From Paenibacillus planticolens (GTDB lineage: Bacteria > Bacillota > Bacilli > Paenibacillales > NBRC-103111): 64,000 nt of DNA. The stretch is from positions 1 through 64,000 of the forward strand of contig NZ_WHNZ01000045.1 in the NCBI RefSeq assembly GCF_013141725.1, in the 5' to 3' direction. A program made the position numbers and the translations under genes. The notes beneath the pieces are model-generated. The model had not been told where the DNA came from, ran no database searches, and saw nothing but the letters and a program-made list of their open reading frames with translations. Positions 44,689 to 54,038 of this stretch are shown in pieces. Numbering within the stretch: the stretch's first letter is position 1; every line of letters begins with the position of its first letter.

Positions 44689-45909
44689 CTACTCCTCCGA
44701 CAAGGAGCGCATCCGCCGAAGCGATGGGAACAGGTACATCCATAACCCTGCCACAACGAGCGTACCGATGCCGCCGACGAAGGCGGCTGGAGCCGCGCCG
44801 AGGAATCCGGCCACAATGCCCGACTCGAATTCGCCGAGTTGGTTCGATGTCCCGATGAACAGCGAGTTGACCGCGTTCACTCGGCCTCTCATGTCATCCG
44901 GTGTCTGAAGCTGCACCAGCGACGAGCGGATAACAACGCTAACGACATCCGACGCGCCGATGAAGAACAAGGCTACGAGCGATACGACCAGATTCGTAGA
45001 AATGGCGAAAAGCATCGTAGCGAGTCCGAACACGCCCAGCGCAGCGAACAGCTTGAGCCCCACGGATTTGCGCAACGGGAAGTAGGCCAATACAATCGAC
45101 ATCAGCAGCGCGCCGACCGCCGGGGCCGTACGCAGCAACCCGAGACCGACCGGACCCGCATGCAAAATGTCCTGAGCAAAAATCGGCAGCAGCGCCGTCG
45201 CCCCGCCCAAGAGCACCGCAAACAAGTCGAGCGATATCGTGCCCAGAATCATCGGATGCCGATAAATGAACGACAAGCCCATGAAGACGGATCGCAGCGT
45301 AACCGGCTCGAACTTGCGCTCAATCGGCTCTGTGCGAATGAGAAACGTCAAGATCGCCCCGATGAAAAGCGCGGCCGCCGCCGTGCCGTATACGGAAACC
45401 GGCCCCAGCGCAAAGAGCAGCCCACCCAAGGACGGGCCCAAAATTTGCGTCGTCTGTCCGACCGATGTACTCCAGGCGATCGCTTGCTGCAGCATCGCTT
45501 TGGGCACGAGCTGTGGCAGCAGGGCCGACGAAGTTGGCCCTTCAAATGCCCGGCAAGCGCCAAGAATGGCCGCCGCCGCATAAATCGCTTCCTTGCCCAG
45601 CCAGCCGCCTACATTGCCGAACAGGAGCAGCCCGGCGATGAGCGCCTCGATCAGTTGGCAAATAAACACGATCCGGCGGCGATCGAAGCGATCCGCAACC
45701 TGTCCCACTACAAAAGTAAGCAGCACCATCGGAATAAACTGAGCAAGGCCCACGAAGCCCAGACTGAACGCATCGTGTGTCAAGTCGTACATCTGCCAGC
45801 CAATCGCGACGGAGAGCATCTGGAACGAGGTCGAGGAGAACATGCGCGAGATCCAGAATTTGTTGAATGACGGATGCCGCAGAATGGAATCTTTCTCTTT
45901 AAACAACAT
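44689..45909 (-). CDS. MFS transporter (EntS/MFS_3-like)
   Basis: 406 residues with 12 helices. VGQVADRFDRRRIVFI is the motif between helices 2 and 3, and ACRAFEGPTSSALLPQLV is typical of the EntS-like MFS_3 branch. FPLRKSVGLKL and GMRGRVNAV-like DDMRGRVNAVNSL follow. Substrates in this branch include siderophores and drugs, and none can be assigned here. AAGGG before ATG at 45909 is preferred over the GTG six bases upstream. Confidence 0.88.
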   Translation of the reverse strand: MLFKEKDSILRHPSFNKFWISRMFSSTSFQMLSVAIGWQMYDLTHDAFSLGFVGLAQFIPMVLLTFVVGQVADRFDRRRIVFICQLIEALIAGLLLFGNVGGWLGKEAIYAAAAILGACRAFEGPTSSALLPQLVPKAMLQQAIAWSTSVGQTTQILGPSLGGLLFALGPVSVYGTAAAALFIGAILTFLIRTEPIERKFEPVTLRSVFMGLSFIYRHPMILGTISLDLFAVLLGGATALLPIFAQDILHAGPVGLGLLRTAPAVGALLMSIVLAYFPLRKSVGLKLFAALGVFGLATMLFAISTNLVVSLVALFFIGASDVVSVVIRSSLVQLQTPDDMRGRVNAVNSLFIGTSNQLGEFESGIVAGFLGAAPAAFVGGIGTLVVAGLWMYLFPSLRRMRSLSEE

Positions 45910-46106
45910 GGTCACGCCCTTTTCTTCATGAAGTGAACATCACAAAGCGGTGGGGCTTGTCCCTTCCCTGCAAATGGATTCTTTCTATTATACGACTGTC
46001 GCGCGGCGTAATGGAATGCAGGAAACAAGAAAACAATTGGAAAAAATTTTATACCATGTTAGTATCCGGAATGTAGTCGAATTTGCCGAGAGAGGATGTA
46101 GAAAAG

Positions 46107-46580
46107 ATGGATTTCAACGTCGAAATGATTCCAAATTATCGGATAGCCTATGTACGTCAAGTCGGCCCCTATGGCCCAGCCAATGTACAAGCCATGCAAA
46201 AGTTAAAGCAATGGGCAGGGGAGCGAAACTCGCTTACCCGATCTGCGATCCTATTCGGAATTCCGCAAGATAACCCCCTAACAACGCCGCCTGACAACTG
46301 CAGATACGATGCCTGCATCGTCCTTCCAGAGACGGAGCCTATCGATCAGGCTGTTTGCGAAGGCAAGTTCGCCGGCGCCACCTACGCCGTTTGTAAAATA
46401 AAACACACGACCGAAGAAGTCCAAAAAGCATGGGCTGAAATTTTTCCAGCCTTACAAAGCGGCGGGTATCGCATCGCTGACAAACCCATTGTGGAAAGAT
46501 ATACGGGGGATTTGCTTGATACTGAATTTTGCGAAATTTGCGTGCCGCTCAGTGATAGCCGCGACCGCCAAGAAAGCTAA
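46107..46580 (+). CDS. GyrI-like small-molecule-binding domain protein
   Basis: 157 residues forming a stand-alone GyrI-like (AraC effector-binding) domain: MIPNYRIAYVRQVGPYGP at the start, YDACIVLPETEPIDQAV and a conserved Glu near RYTGDLLDTEF. There is no helix-turn-helix. Such domains bind cationic drugs or inhibit gyrase. An in-frame TTG lies 24 bases upstream, but AGAGGATG favours this ATG. The 190 bases before it hold no other clear gene. Confidence 0.85.
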   Translation: MDFNVEMIPNYRIAYVRQVGPYGPANVQAMQKLKQWAGERNSLTRSAILFGIPQDNPLTTPPDNCRYDACIVLPETEPIDQAVCEGKFAGATYAVCKIKHTTEEVQKAWAEIFPALQSGGYRIADKPIVERYTGDLLDTEFCEICVPLSDSRDRQES

Positions 46581-46612
46581 ACAAGCTGACGTCGGCAGAG
46601 TACCGACATCAG
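46580..46612 (+). terminator. hairpin after the GyrI-like gene
   Basis: AGCTGACGTCGG pairs with CCGACATCAGCT. A T run follows only about 20 bases later, so the terminator is weak. A longer imperfect hairpin (about 46725-46790, arms AACCATA and TATGGTT) of unknown role lies further on. Confidence 0.5.
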
Positions 46613-46825
46613 CTTGCAGCATTGGACTTTTTTCATTGACCGCTATTAGGAGAGCTTCTGGCATTGTTTAAATGATGAAAAATTACAGCGGATTATTGCA
46701 CGTCATCTTCCATCTTTTTCAACCACGAAGTGACACTCATCAACCATAACCTGTTCCAGCTGCCGGACTATGGTTAACTCCGAGTCGCTTGTAACTGCTT
46801 TACTCGGGTTCTGTTGAACGGAAAA

Positions 46826-46873
46826 CCCAAAAAGGGCCGCAACAACCTGCCTCTCGGCAACCTGTTACAGCCC
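46826..46873 (-). terminator. terminator after the sulfurtransferase gene
   Basis: On the minus strand GGGCTGTAACAGGTTGCC and a near-complementary GGCAGGTTGTTGCGGCCC flank a short GAGA loop, then TTTTTGGGTTTT. Confidence 0.75.
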
Positions 46874-46902
46874 CTAAACCCATGCACGACGCGATTTTTA
46901 GC

Positions 46903-47754
46903 TTACTCTTCCTCCCCCGTCGCCACCGGGTTGTCTTCCCAACTAATCCAATCGCTCCAGCTTCCGCTGTAGAGCTTCACATTGTCGAAGCCCGCTTCGC
47001 TCAGGCCCAGCACGTTCGGACACGCCGTCACGCCGGATCCGCAATAAACGATAATTTCATCGGCATCGCGCAAGCCGGCAAAATGCTGCTCCTGCTTCGC
47101 CGCAGCCAACCATGAGCCATCCGCGCCGAGCACGCCTTTCCAGAAGTAATTCCGTGCGCCAGGAATGTGGCCGGCTACGGGATCGATCGGCTCTTCCAAG
47201 CCGAGGTAACGGCGCTCCTCGCGCGAGTCTACGAGCACAACGCCCGGACGGCCAAGTTTGTCCTTGACCTCGTCCATGGAAGCCAGCATCGTGCGCTGCA
47301 CCTTCGGCGAGAACGTCCGCGGATATACAGCGGGCACTTCATCCGTTACGGGATACCCGGCTGCTTTCCAAGCGGCGTACCCTTGGTCGAGAACGTAGAC
47401 CTCTGAGTGCCCGAGGAATTTCAGCATCCACCATAAGCGTGAAGCCATGGCTCCGCCTTGATCGTCGTAAGCGACGACGGTTTTCGTGCTGTCGATCCCG
47501 AGGCTGCCGACAAGGATGGAGAAAGCCCCGAGATCCGGGAGCGGATGCCTGCCGCCGTGCGCCATTTTGGCACCGGATAAGTCTTTCTCCAAATCAACGT
47601 ATACAGCTCCCGTTATATGATCCTGCTCATAATTGTTTCTGCCGGATTCAGGTTGTCCTAACGCAAACCGGCAATCCGCAATGACGATGTTGGCATCGCC
47701 CAGCTGCCCGAGCAGCCACGATTGGCTCACGATATTTTCCACAGATTCTGCCAC
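46903..47754 (-). CDS. 3-mercaptopyruvate sulfurtransferase-like rhodanese
   Basis: 283 residues with two rhodanese domains (about 10-140 and 160-275). The active loop C238-GSGVTA matches mercaptopyruvate sulfurtransferase, while thiosulfate sulfurtransferase usually has CRKGVTA. Arg residues in GHIPGARN position the substrate. It transfers sulfur to thiols or cyanide. The start appears to be GTG, with AGAGGAA only a few bases before it, so a nearby alternative is possible. Confidence 0.9.
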   Translation of the reverse strand: MAESVENIVSQSWLLGQLGDANIVIADCRFALGQPESGRNNYEQDHITGAVYVDLEKDLSGAKMAHGGRHPLPDLGAFSILVGSLGIDSTKTVVAYDDQGGAMASRLWWMLKFLGHSEVYVLDQGYAAWKAAGYPVTDEVPAVYPRTFSPKVQRTMLASMDEVKDKLGRPGVVLVDSREERRYLGLEEPIDPVAGHIPGARNYFWKGVLGADGSWLAAAKQEQHFAGLRDADEIIVYCGSGVTACPNVLGLSEAGFDNVKLYSGSWSDWISWEDNPVATGEEE

Positions 47755-47875
47755 CTTCCTCTACCTGCAATAACTTGCCCATTTCACTTAACCTCCACTT
47801 ATTTTATCGCAAAAGTCTTGCGCACGGAAGTTATGTTTGGAACTTGGCTGCGGTACATTCAGCTACCTATAAGAA

Positions 47876-48103
47876 AGACCGTCAGGCTGTGAGCCTAACG
47901 GTCTAATGGTCTCTTCTATGTTGTATTTTATACAACCATTATGGGTCTGATGAGGCTAAAGCATCCTCTACATTGTATTTTATACAACGCGAAGGGCTGT
48001 AGACTGTTGATTTCAAGCCATTTGGGCTGAAATGGTTGCACTTTATACAATGAGATGCCACTTCGCAAGTCACAGACACCTTTTATGTTGTACTAAGAAC
48101 AAC
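47876..48103. repeat. four-unit inverted-repeat element, GTTGTAY class, copy 1
   Basis: Palindromes are centred at 47928, 47980, 48043 and 48095, spacings 52, 63 and 52, identical to the 41.7-kb element. The first is GTTGTATTTTATACAAC, and the fourth is GTTGTACTAAGAACAAC. A hairpin AGACCGT...ACGGTCT (47876-47904) precedes it, as at 59.4 kb. An inner pair (TTTCAAGCC and GGGCTGAAA) lies at the centre. It fills the gap 47755-48176. Confidence 0.9.
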
Positions 48104-48176
48104 ATAGGCCAGCAGCTGTGAAAATCCCCTAACACAGCTGCCGGAGCATCCTCAGTCCAAATGACCTCCTCCCCCA

Positions 48177-49679
48177 TTACCCGCGATCAACCGCCGGCGC
48201 AGAGACTGGTGTTGGGGCTGCATCGGTTGGATCTTCTTGCGGTTTCACCTTACGGATGAAGAACGCAAGTACAAGCGCAACAACACTCAGCCAAGTAGCG
48301 ATGACGAAGGAGTGATTGATGCCGTAGATCGTTGCCGCTTGCGTGACTTCTACCATTTTGGCTTTGTTGCTCGGATCGATTTGGCCCGAGATGATAAGCT
48401 CTTTTGCATGAGAAGCCGCTTTGTTCGTCATGAATGTCACGAGAAGCGCCGTTCCGAGCGCGCCTGAGACGTTACGAAGCGTCTGCGACATCGCAGACCC
48501 GTGTGCATTCAAGCGCCGCGGCAATTGGTTCATACCGGCTGTCTGAATCGGCATCATGAGCATAGACATACCAAACATCCGCGTTGTATATACCAGCATC
48601 AAATGATTGTAAGTCGAATCTGCTGTAAGCTGGCTGAACTCGTAAGTGGTGATAGTTGTAATGATAAGGCCGATAACAGCCAACCAGCGAGCGCCTACTT
48701 TATCGAAAATCATCCCCGTAATGGGGGACATAATTCCCATCAGGATAGCTCCCGGCAGTAAGAGCAAACCGGATTCCAGCGGTGTGAAGCCCCTGATGTT
48801 CTGCAGGAAGATTGGAAGCAGAATCATGCCTGAGAACATTGCCATCGTAATAATGGCATTGATTAGTGTCGTTAGCGAGAACATCGAGTATTTAAATACG
48901 CGGAACTCGAGCAACGGCGTCTTGCCTTTTATCGAGCGTAGAACGAAGAGCAGCAAGGAAATCCCGCCCACGACAAGACAGGTAACAACATTCGCGCTTC
49001 CCCAGCCATCGGCCCCCGCTGCACTGAAACCGTAAAGAATCCCACCAAAACCGAGCGTTGAAAGAATAACACCCAGGATATCGAGATTCGGCTTTGAAGT
49101 TTTAATAACGTCCTTCATAGAAATAGCGCCGAATATAACAGCAAAAATTGCGAGTGGCAGAACGATATAAAACAGAACATGCCAATGGTAGTGCTCCACA
49201 ATCCATCCGGACATTGTCGGTCCAATGGCTGGCGCAAAAATCATCGCGATCCCCATCATGCCCATGGCTTTACCGCGTTCAGCGACAGGGAAAATCGTTA
49301 GAACCACAACGGACATCAGCGGCATTAGAATCCCAGCACCGACAGCTTGCACAAGACGGCCAGTCAAAAGCCAACTGAAATTGCCGGATAATGCACATAT
49401 AATCGTTCCGATAGCGAATAACGTCGAGGCTGTTAGAAATAACCTGCGCGTTGTGAAACGGTTGATGAGGTAGGCACTGATTGGAACAAGAACACCGTTC
49501 ATGAGCATATAGCCGTTTGACAACCATTGGATCGTGCTTTCATTCACGTTCAAGTCAGTCATCATTTTGGGCAATGCCACATTTAAAACCGTTTGACTTA
49601 ATAAGGCCACGAATGCTGCGATCAGCAACGAAGCCATGATAGGGCCTTTGCGTAGCGTTGCATTAACCATGCTAGTCAT
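48177..49679 (-). CDS. MFS drug transporter, DHA2 (14-helix) family
   Basis: 500 residues with about 14 membrane helices. Motif A-like NRFTTRRLFL and motif C-like MGIAMIFAPAIGPTMSG are visible, and RLVQAVGAGILMPLMS is the helix-4 motif. It belongs to the EmrB/QacA DHA2 pumps. The gene overlaps the 3' end of the marR gene by 8 bases, so the repressor and pump form one autoregulated operon. GTGAGG sets the start at 49679. Confidence 0.92.
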   Translation of the reverse strand: MTSMVNATLRKGPIMASLLIAAFVALLSQTVLNVALPKMMTDLNVNESTIQWLSNGYMLMNGVLVPISAYLINRFTTRRLFLTASTLFAIGTIICALSGNFSWLLTGRLVQAVGAGILMPLMSVVVLTIFPVAERGKAMGMMGIAMIFAPAIGPTMSGWIVEHYHWHVLFYIVLPLAIFAVIFGAISMKDVIKTSKPNLDILGVILSTLGFGGILYGFSAAGADGWGSANVVTCLVVGGISLLLFVLRSIKGKTPLLEFRVFKYSMFSLTTLINAIITMAMFSGMILLPIFLQNIRGFTPLESGLLLLPGAILMGIMSPITGMIFDKVGARWLAVIGLIITTITTYEFSQLTADSTYNHLMLVYTTRMFGMSMLMMPIQTAGMNQLPRRLNAHGSAMSQTLRNVSGALGTALLVTFMTNKAASHAKELIISGQIDPSNKAKMVEVTQAATIYGINHSFVIATWLSVVALVLAFFIRKVKPQEDPTDAAPTPVSAPAVDRG

Positions 49680-50124
49680 TGAGATCATCCTCACTTATGT
49701 TCTTTAAAATCGTTAAAATCTCATTTTGAACCCGGTTGAGCTGCTCTTGATCCTCTTCAGACAAGCTAAGCAATGGCCGAAGGAGTGCCATACGCGTTGC
49801 ATTGGATTCCTCCCACAGCGCCGCTCCTTTGTCCGATAGCTTCAGCGTCATCGCCCGGCGATCATTTTCGGTGCGTTCACGCGTCACCAGCCCCGATTTG
49901 AACATCCGATCAACGATCCCGCTCGTCGTGCTGTTCCCAAGTCTCAGCTTCTCAGAAAGCTCCATAAGCCTAATTCCCGGATACTCTTCAAGTATTCGAA
50001 GTACGATGAGCTGGAGCGGTGTAAGCCCATGACGTTGAGCAACCCTAGTCATAACTTGATAAAAAGCCTGATTGACTTCCCGGTACGTCTGGAAAATTTG
50101 CATAAAGCGCTGCTGTTCGTCCAA
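49672..50124 (-). CDS. MarR family transcriptional repressor
   Basis: 150 residues with a winged helix: LRLGNSTTSGIVDRMFKSGLVTRE is the recognition region and NDRRAMTLKLSDKG the wing. MarR dimers bind palindromes and release them on binding a phenolic ligand or drug. The start is TTG behind AGGGGGG. A perfect palindrome lies 18 bases upstream. It is cotranscribed with the MFS pump that it probably represses. Confidence 0.93.
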   Translation of the reverse strand: MDEQQRFMQIFQTYREVNQAFYQVMTRVAQRHGLTPLQLIVLRILEEYPGIRLMELSEKLRLGNSTTSGIVDRMFKSGLVTRERTENDRRAMTLKLSDKGAALWEESNATRMALLRPLLSLSEEDQEQLNRVQNEILTILKNISEDDLND

Positions 50125-50142
50125 AAGAGCCCCCCTAATTAT

Positions 50143-50154
50143 TTCGTATACGAA
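50143..50154 (-). promoter_or_regulatory. MarR operator palindrome
   Basis: TTCGTATACGAA is a perfect 12-bp palindrome with A/T-rich flanks that extend the symmetry (ATT on one side, AAT on the other). It lies just before the marR start, as expected for an autoregulatory operator. Confidence 0.75.
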
Positions 50155-50289
50155 TTAATATTATGTTCCAAACTTAATGATATGTCAATTTTTATATATG
50201 GAAAACTTGGAGACATCCTTAGTATTTGTGATTCTCCCTACATTATGAAAACGATTTTCAGGTCGCATCTGTCGAAAAAACTTCACGCA

Positions 50290-50325
50290 AAAAAACCTCC
50301 AATCCCTAGAAGCGGAGATGAAGGT
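50290..50325 (-). terminator. terminator after the acetyltransferase gene
   Basis: On the minus strand AACCTTCA and TTGGAGGTT form an imperfect stem, followed by a run of T. Confidence 0.5.
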
Positions 50326-50365
50326 TAATCAGTTATAGGGATGAAAGGTTCAGAATGGTGAAAGA

Positions 50366-50839
50366 TTAATCGCCGATCCCAATCGTCGGATTCACAGAAT
50401 ACGTGAGCCAATCGCTGCGATCTCCGCCCACTTTGTCATAAAAAGCTTGCGCACGGAAGTTGTCCTTGGCCGTGGTCCATGATAAATTGGCATATCCATG
50501 TCTGGCCGCATACCCTTTGCTAGCTGCGAAAAGCTTCGCCGCCGCACCTTGGCCGCGCTCTGCTTCAACGACGTAGAGATCGTTCAAGACCGCTATTTTG
50601 GAAGCACGCAAAGTACTGAAGGTAAAATATAAGGTCGCAAAACCGACCAATGTCCCGTCTTCCGTCTCGGCCACGAATTGAATGCCGTCCTTTTGCTCCA
50701 ACAGATGATGGATCAATCCGTTCAGCTTCTCATCCTCAGGCTGGCGATATTGATAGAAGTCCACGATATAAGCGAGCATTAACGTTTTTAACTGAGAAAT
50801 ATCTTGTATAACAGCTTCACGAACTGTAACTTGGGTCAT
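50366..50839 (-). CDS. GNAT family N-acetyltransferase
   Basis: 157 residues. Motif A for acetyl-CoA binding is VVEAERGQGAAAKLF, and NDLYV precedes it. The helix AKDNFRAQAFYDKVGG is motif B. The acceptor substrate is not evident. GAGGAGG decides the start at 50839. Confidence 0.88.
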   Translation of the reverse strand: MTQVTVREAVIQDISQLKTLMLAYIVDFYQYRQPEDEKLNGLIHHLLEQKDGIQFVAETEDGTLVGFATLYFTFSTLRASKIAVLNDLYVVEAERGQGAAAKLFAASKGYAARHGYANLSWTTAKDNFRAQAFYDKVGGDRSDWLTYSVNPTIGIGD

Positions 50840-50930
50840 ATAAATGACCTCCTCTTCCAAATAAAAATCTTTATCTTCATTGTACCCAAAAACGGTCTGT
50901 CACATGGATCGAACTTCAACAACAAACGAC

Positions 50931-51653
50931 TTACAGCTCATCCATCTCCTTGCGATACAACAAGTAGAGCATCCACACCAGCACGATGCAAAAGCCCGCA
51001 GCCCAATAGAGTATGGACGCCACATGCATGGATACTCCATAATAAGCCGAAGAGAATAACACAAAAGCAGTCAAAAGAGCGGGAAAAAACACATAGTTCT
51101 GCGGATGCCGCACATTCCTGACGTTCCAGACCTTCCAAACCTTCCAGGCGTACCGAGGATCCCTGGCACTCCCCGCATTCTTCCCATGCCGCTCCAGCCG
51201 CAAAGTAAAACCTAATCGGTTCATATGCAAGAGCAGTGCGGTAAGGCACGTAAGGAACGCGGCATAGATTTTCAGCGGATGAAATAACGAGTCGAGCCTG
51301 TCAAAATAATCGTACACGGGAACACCCGTCCCTATGGATACGGCAAATAAAACAATAGCCAAATAAACGCTATAGCCTACTGCCCCAATCATTACGATCA
51401 TGAGCGCATGAAGCCCGCGCAATCGAAATAGATAGTGAACGCAGACGGCTTCCAGTACAATAACAAGCATAGGACTCCAAGACTTCGTACCCGCCATTAG
51501 GGTGAATAGTTCGATACAAGAGGAGATACCTGCGGTGCAGATAAGCGCAATCGGCCATTTTTTATTCACCGAAATACGAAATGTATGTAATCCTAACATG
51601 AGCATAGAAAACAGAATACATGAACTACCTGGAATATGTAAAAGCCAACCCAT
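50931..51653 (-). CDS. multi-pass membrane protein of unknown function
   Basis: 240 residues with about seven hydrophobic segments and no recognised family motif. A short Trp/Val-Arg repeat (KVWKVWNVRNVR) lies in the cytoplasmic linker near residue 185, and its DNA is a small tandem repeat. GGAGG fixes the start at 51653. It is divergent from the acetyltransferase gene at 51691, with only 37 bases between starts. Confidence 0.65.
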   Translation of the reverse strand: MGWLLHIPGSSCILFSMLMLGLHTFRISVNKKWPIALICTAGISSCIELFTLMAGTKSWSPMLVIVLEAVCVHYLFRLRGLHALMIVMIGAVGYSVYLAIVLFAVSIGTGVPVYDYFDRLDSLFHPLKIYAAFLTCLTALLLHMNRLGFTLRLERHGKNAGSARDPRYAWKVWKVWNVRNVRHPQNYVFFPALLTAFVLFSSAYYGVSMHVASILYWAAGFCIVLVWMLYLLYRKEMDEL

Positions 51654-51690
51654 GTGAACCTCCAGCAATAGAAGAAAGGGTGATAGTAAA

Positions 51691-52194
51691 ATGGCCTATG
51701 CAGGCTTACCCTGGCAAGTCGTGCCCCTAACTGACACGCACTGCGTAGAAGTATGTACATGGAAATACCCGTCTCCCTATGAGCTGTACAATTGGCCATC
51801 ATGGGACATTATGCTCCGGGAGCAGACCGAATTCGCGGATGGGGACATTCGAGCTGAACAATACCGAGCCATCGTCGATGAAAAAGAGAGCCTATGCGGC
51901 TTCGTTCAGTTCTTCCCGATGCTTGGCGTCACACGCCTGGGACTGGGCCTCCGTCCGGATCTCTGCGGGAAGGGCAAGGGAATCGGCGAACAATTCGTGC
52001 GGCTCATTACCCGCGAAGCGCTGCGGCGAGCTCCAGGGCAAGAGATCGATTTGGAGGTGCTCGTTTGGAATGAGCGCGCCATCCGCACTTACGAGCGTGC
52101 CGGTTTTTCCATCACCGATACGTATGAAAAGAGGACGCCTACCGGCATGGCGCTTTTTCACTGCATGGTGTACGACGATTACTCAAAGTCATAA
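51691..52194 (+). CDS. GNAT family N-acetyltransferase
   Basis: 167 residues with the acetyl-CoA loop RPDLCGKGKG followed by the GEQFVRLITREAL helix, and NERAIRTYERAGF as motif B. RBS is AAAGGG. The 3' end overlaps the convergent recQ gene by 16 bases. The substrate is unknown. Confidence 0.9.
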   Translation: MAYAGLPWQVVPLTDTHCVEVCTWKYPSPYELYNWPSWDIMLREQTEFADGDIRAEQYRAIVDEKESLCGFVQFFPMLGVTRLGLGLRPDLCGKGKGIGEQFVRLITREALRRAPGQEIDLEVLVWNERAIRTYERAGFSITDTYEKRTPTGMALFHCMVYDDYSKS

Positions 52195-53987
52195 GCAACC
52201 GCCTCGGCCTCGCTCTCTCCCGCATACGTGCGAAGAAGATCGAGGAAAGGCTTCCCGTAGTTGCGGTATTTAACCTCGCCGACACCTTTGATCCGCAGCA
52301 TGGCGGATTCGGAGGTCGGACAGCTCTCGCTCATTTCACGCAGCGTGCTGTCGGAGAATATAATATACGGCGGCACTTTTTCGCGTGCGGCAATTTCCCG
52401 GCGAAGCAGACGAAGCTGCTCGAACAAGGTATTGTCGACGGCAGCGGCTTTGACCTGCTGCTTGCGCACCTTTTGGAATACGGGCAGCTTCCCTTGAAGC
52501 ACTTCCGCTGCTGGCTGCATCAGCCTGACCACCGGGTACTGGCCTTCGGACAGCTGCAGGAACCCTTCCGATATCAGCACATTGATCAGATCGGAAATCT
52601 CTTTTTCCGGCAAATCCCGCATAATGCCATGCGTCGGCAGTCGATCGAACCGATATTCGACAATTTTCTTCGCTTTGGAACCCTTGAGGACAGAAGCAAC
52701 CATCGAAATGCCGAAGCGTTCGTTCATGCGGCGGATGCAGGAGAAGATTTTCTGCGCTTCAACGGTAATATCGACCGTATCGCGGTCGTCTTTGCAGGAG
52801 GAACAGTTGCCGCAGGTGTCTTTGATATTCGTTTCATCAAAATAGTGCAAAATAACATTCCGCAAACACCGTGGCGAATAGCAGTAATCGATCATCGTCT
52901 GCAGCTTCTTATACTCGTTCGCTTTGCGCTCAGGCGAAAGCTGGTTCTGTTCGATAAGGAATTTCTGCGTCATAATATCCTGCGCACTGAACAGCAGAAT
53001 GCATTCGCTCGGCTCCCCGTCTCGCCCTGCGCGGCCGGCTTCCTGGTAATAGGCCTCCATATTTTTCGGCATATTATAGTGAATCACATAGCGCACGTTC
53101 GATTTATCGATGCCCATTCCGAACGCATTCGTCGCGATCATCACCCGGATATCGTCATAGAGAAACGCTTCCTGCATATAAGAGCGCTCGTCATCCGTTA
53201 AACCGGCGTGATATTTGCCTGCGGCGTAGCCTTTTTTCCGCAAGGACTCGTACAGCTCCTCCACATCTTTACGGGTAGCAGCATAAATAATACCTGGCTG
53301 ATGCGTATGCTCTTTCACATAATTGTGGATGTAATCTCGCTTATTCTCTCCGCGGAGAATCGTAAGCTCCAAATTATCGCGGGAAAAGCCGTTCACGAAG
53401 ATGCCCGCTTGATCCAACTCCAGCAGCCTTGCGATATCGGCCGTCACCTCTGCAGTGGCTGTAGCGGTAAAGGCCGCTACGATCGGACGATTCGGAAGCT
53501 CGCGAATAAACGGAGCAATGGAGACATAGCTGGGGCGGAAATCATGCCCCCATTGGGACACGCAGTGCGCCTCGTCAATGGCTACAAAAGGAAGATTCAG
53601 CGCCGCCATCCGCGCGCGAAACCGCTCCGATTCAAGCCGCTCGGGCGCAATGTACAGCAGCTTGTATTTGCCCTGCATCGCGCCCTGCATCCGTTGTTCG
53701 ACTTCTCTGGCTTCCAGCGTGCTGTTAATGAACGTAGCCGGAACTCCCAGCACACCCAGAGCATCCACCTGATCCTTCATTAAGGAAATCAGCGGCGAAA
53801 TGACGAGGGTCACGCCCTCCATCAGCATCGCGGGAACCTGGTAGCAGATTGATTTACCGCCACCCGTCGGCATAATGCCAAGCGTGTCCTTCCCCTCGAG
53901 TAGATGGGTGATAATATTTTTCTGCCCTTCGCGGAATTCGGGGTATCCATATACTTGTTGTAAAACCTTCCGTGCACCATCCAGCAT
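52179..53987 (-). CDS. recQ: ATP-dependent DNA helicase RecQ
   Basis: 602 residues. Walker A is GGGKS (K45), the DEAH box is in FVAIDEAHCVSQWGHDFRP, and QEAGRAGRDGEPS is motif VI. The zinc domain uses the Cys residues of CYSPRC, DTCGNCSSC. A winged helix follows, then a C-terminal HRDC domain (LLRREIAAREKVPPYIIF). RecQ unwinds DNA from 3' to 5' in recombination repair. The length fits the long RecQ form. Confidence 0.95.
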   Translation of the reverse strand: MLDGARKVLQQVYGYPEFREGQKNIITHLLEGKDTLGIMPTGGGKSICYQVPAMLMEGVTLVISPLISLMKDQVDALGVLGVPATFINSTLEAREVEQRMQGAMQGKYKLLYIAPERLESERFRARMAALNLPFVAIDEAHCVSQWGHDFRPSYVSIAPFIRELPNRPIVAAFTATATAEVTADIARLLELDQAGIFVNGFSRDNLELTILRGENKRDYIHNYVKEHTHQPGIIYAATRKDVEELYESLRKKGYAAGKYHAGLTDDERSYMQEAFLYDDIRVMIATNAFGMGIDKSNVRYVIHYNMPKNMEAYYQEAGRAGRDGEPSECILLFSAQDIMTQKFLIEQNQLSPERKANEYKKLQTMIDYCYSPRCLRNVILHYFDETNIKDTCGNCSSCKDDRDTVDITVEAQKIFSCIRRMNERFGISMVASVLKGSKAKKIVEYRFDRLPTHGIMRDLPEKEISDLINVLISEGFLQLSEGQYPVVRLMQPAAEVLQGKLPVFQKVRKQQVKAAAVDNTLFEQLRLLRREIAAREKVPPYIIFSDSTLREMSESCPTSESAMLRIKGVGEVKYRNYGKPFLDLLRTYAGESEAEAVAYDFE

Positions 53988-54038
53988 AGCTTGTATACAC
54001 CTTTCTTTATCTCACTAAAAACACATAACAGACTCTAT

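Noticed and set aside
45950..46106. A possible degraded AraC-type DNA-binding region before the GyrI-like domain
   Set aside because: The frame shows no helix-turn-helix, and the ATG at 46107 has its own ribosome-binding site.
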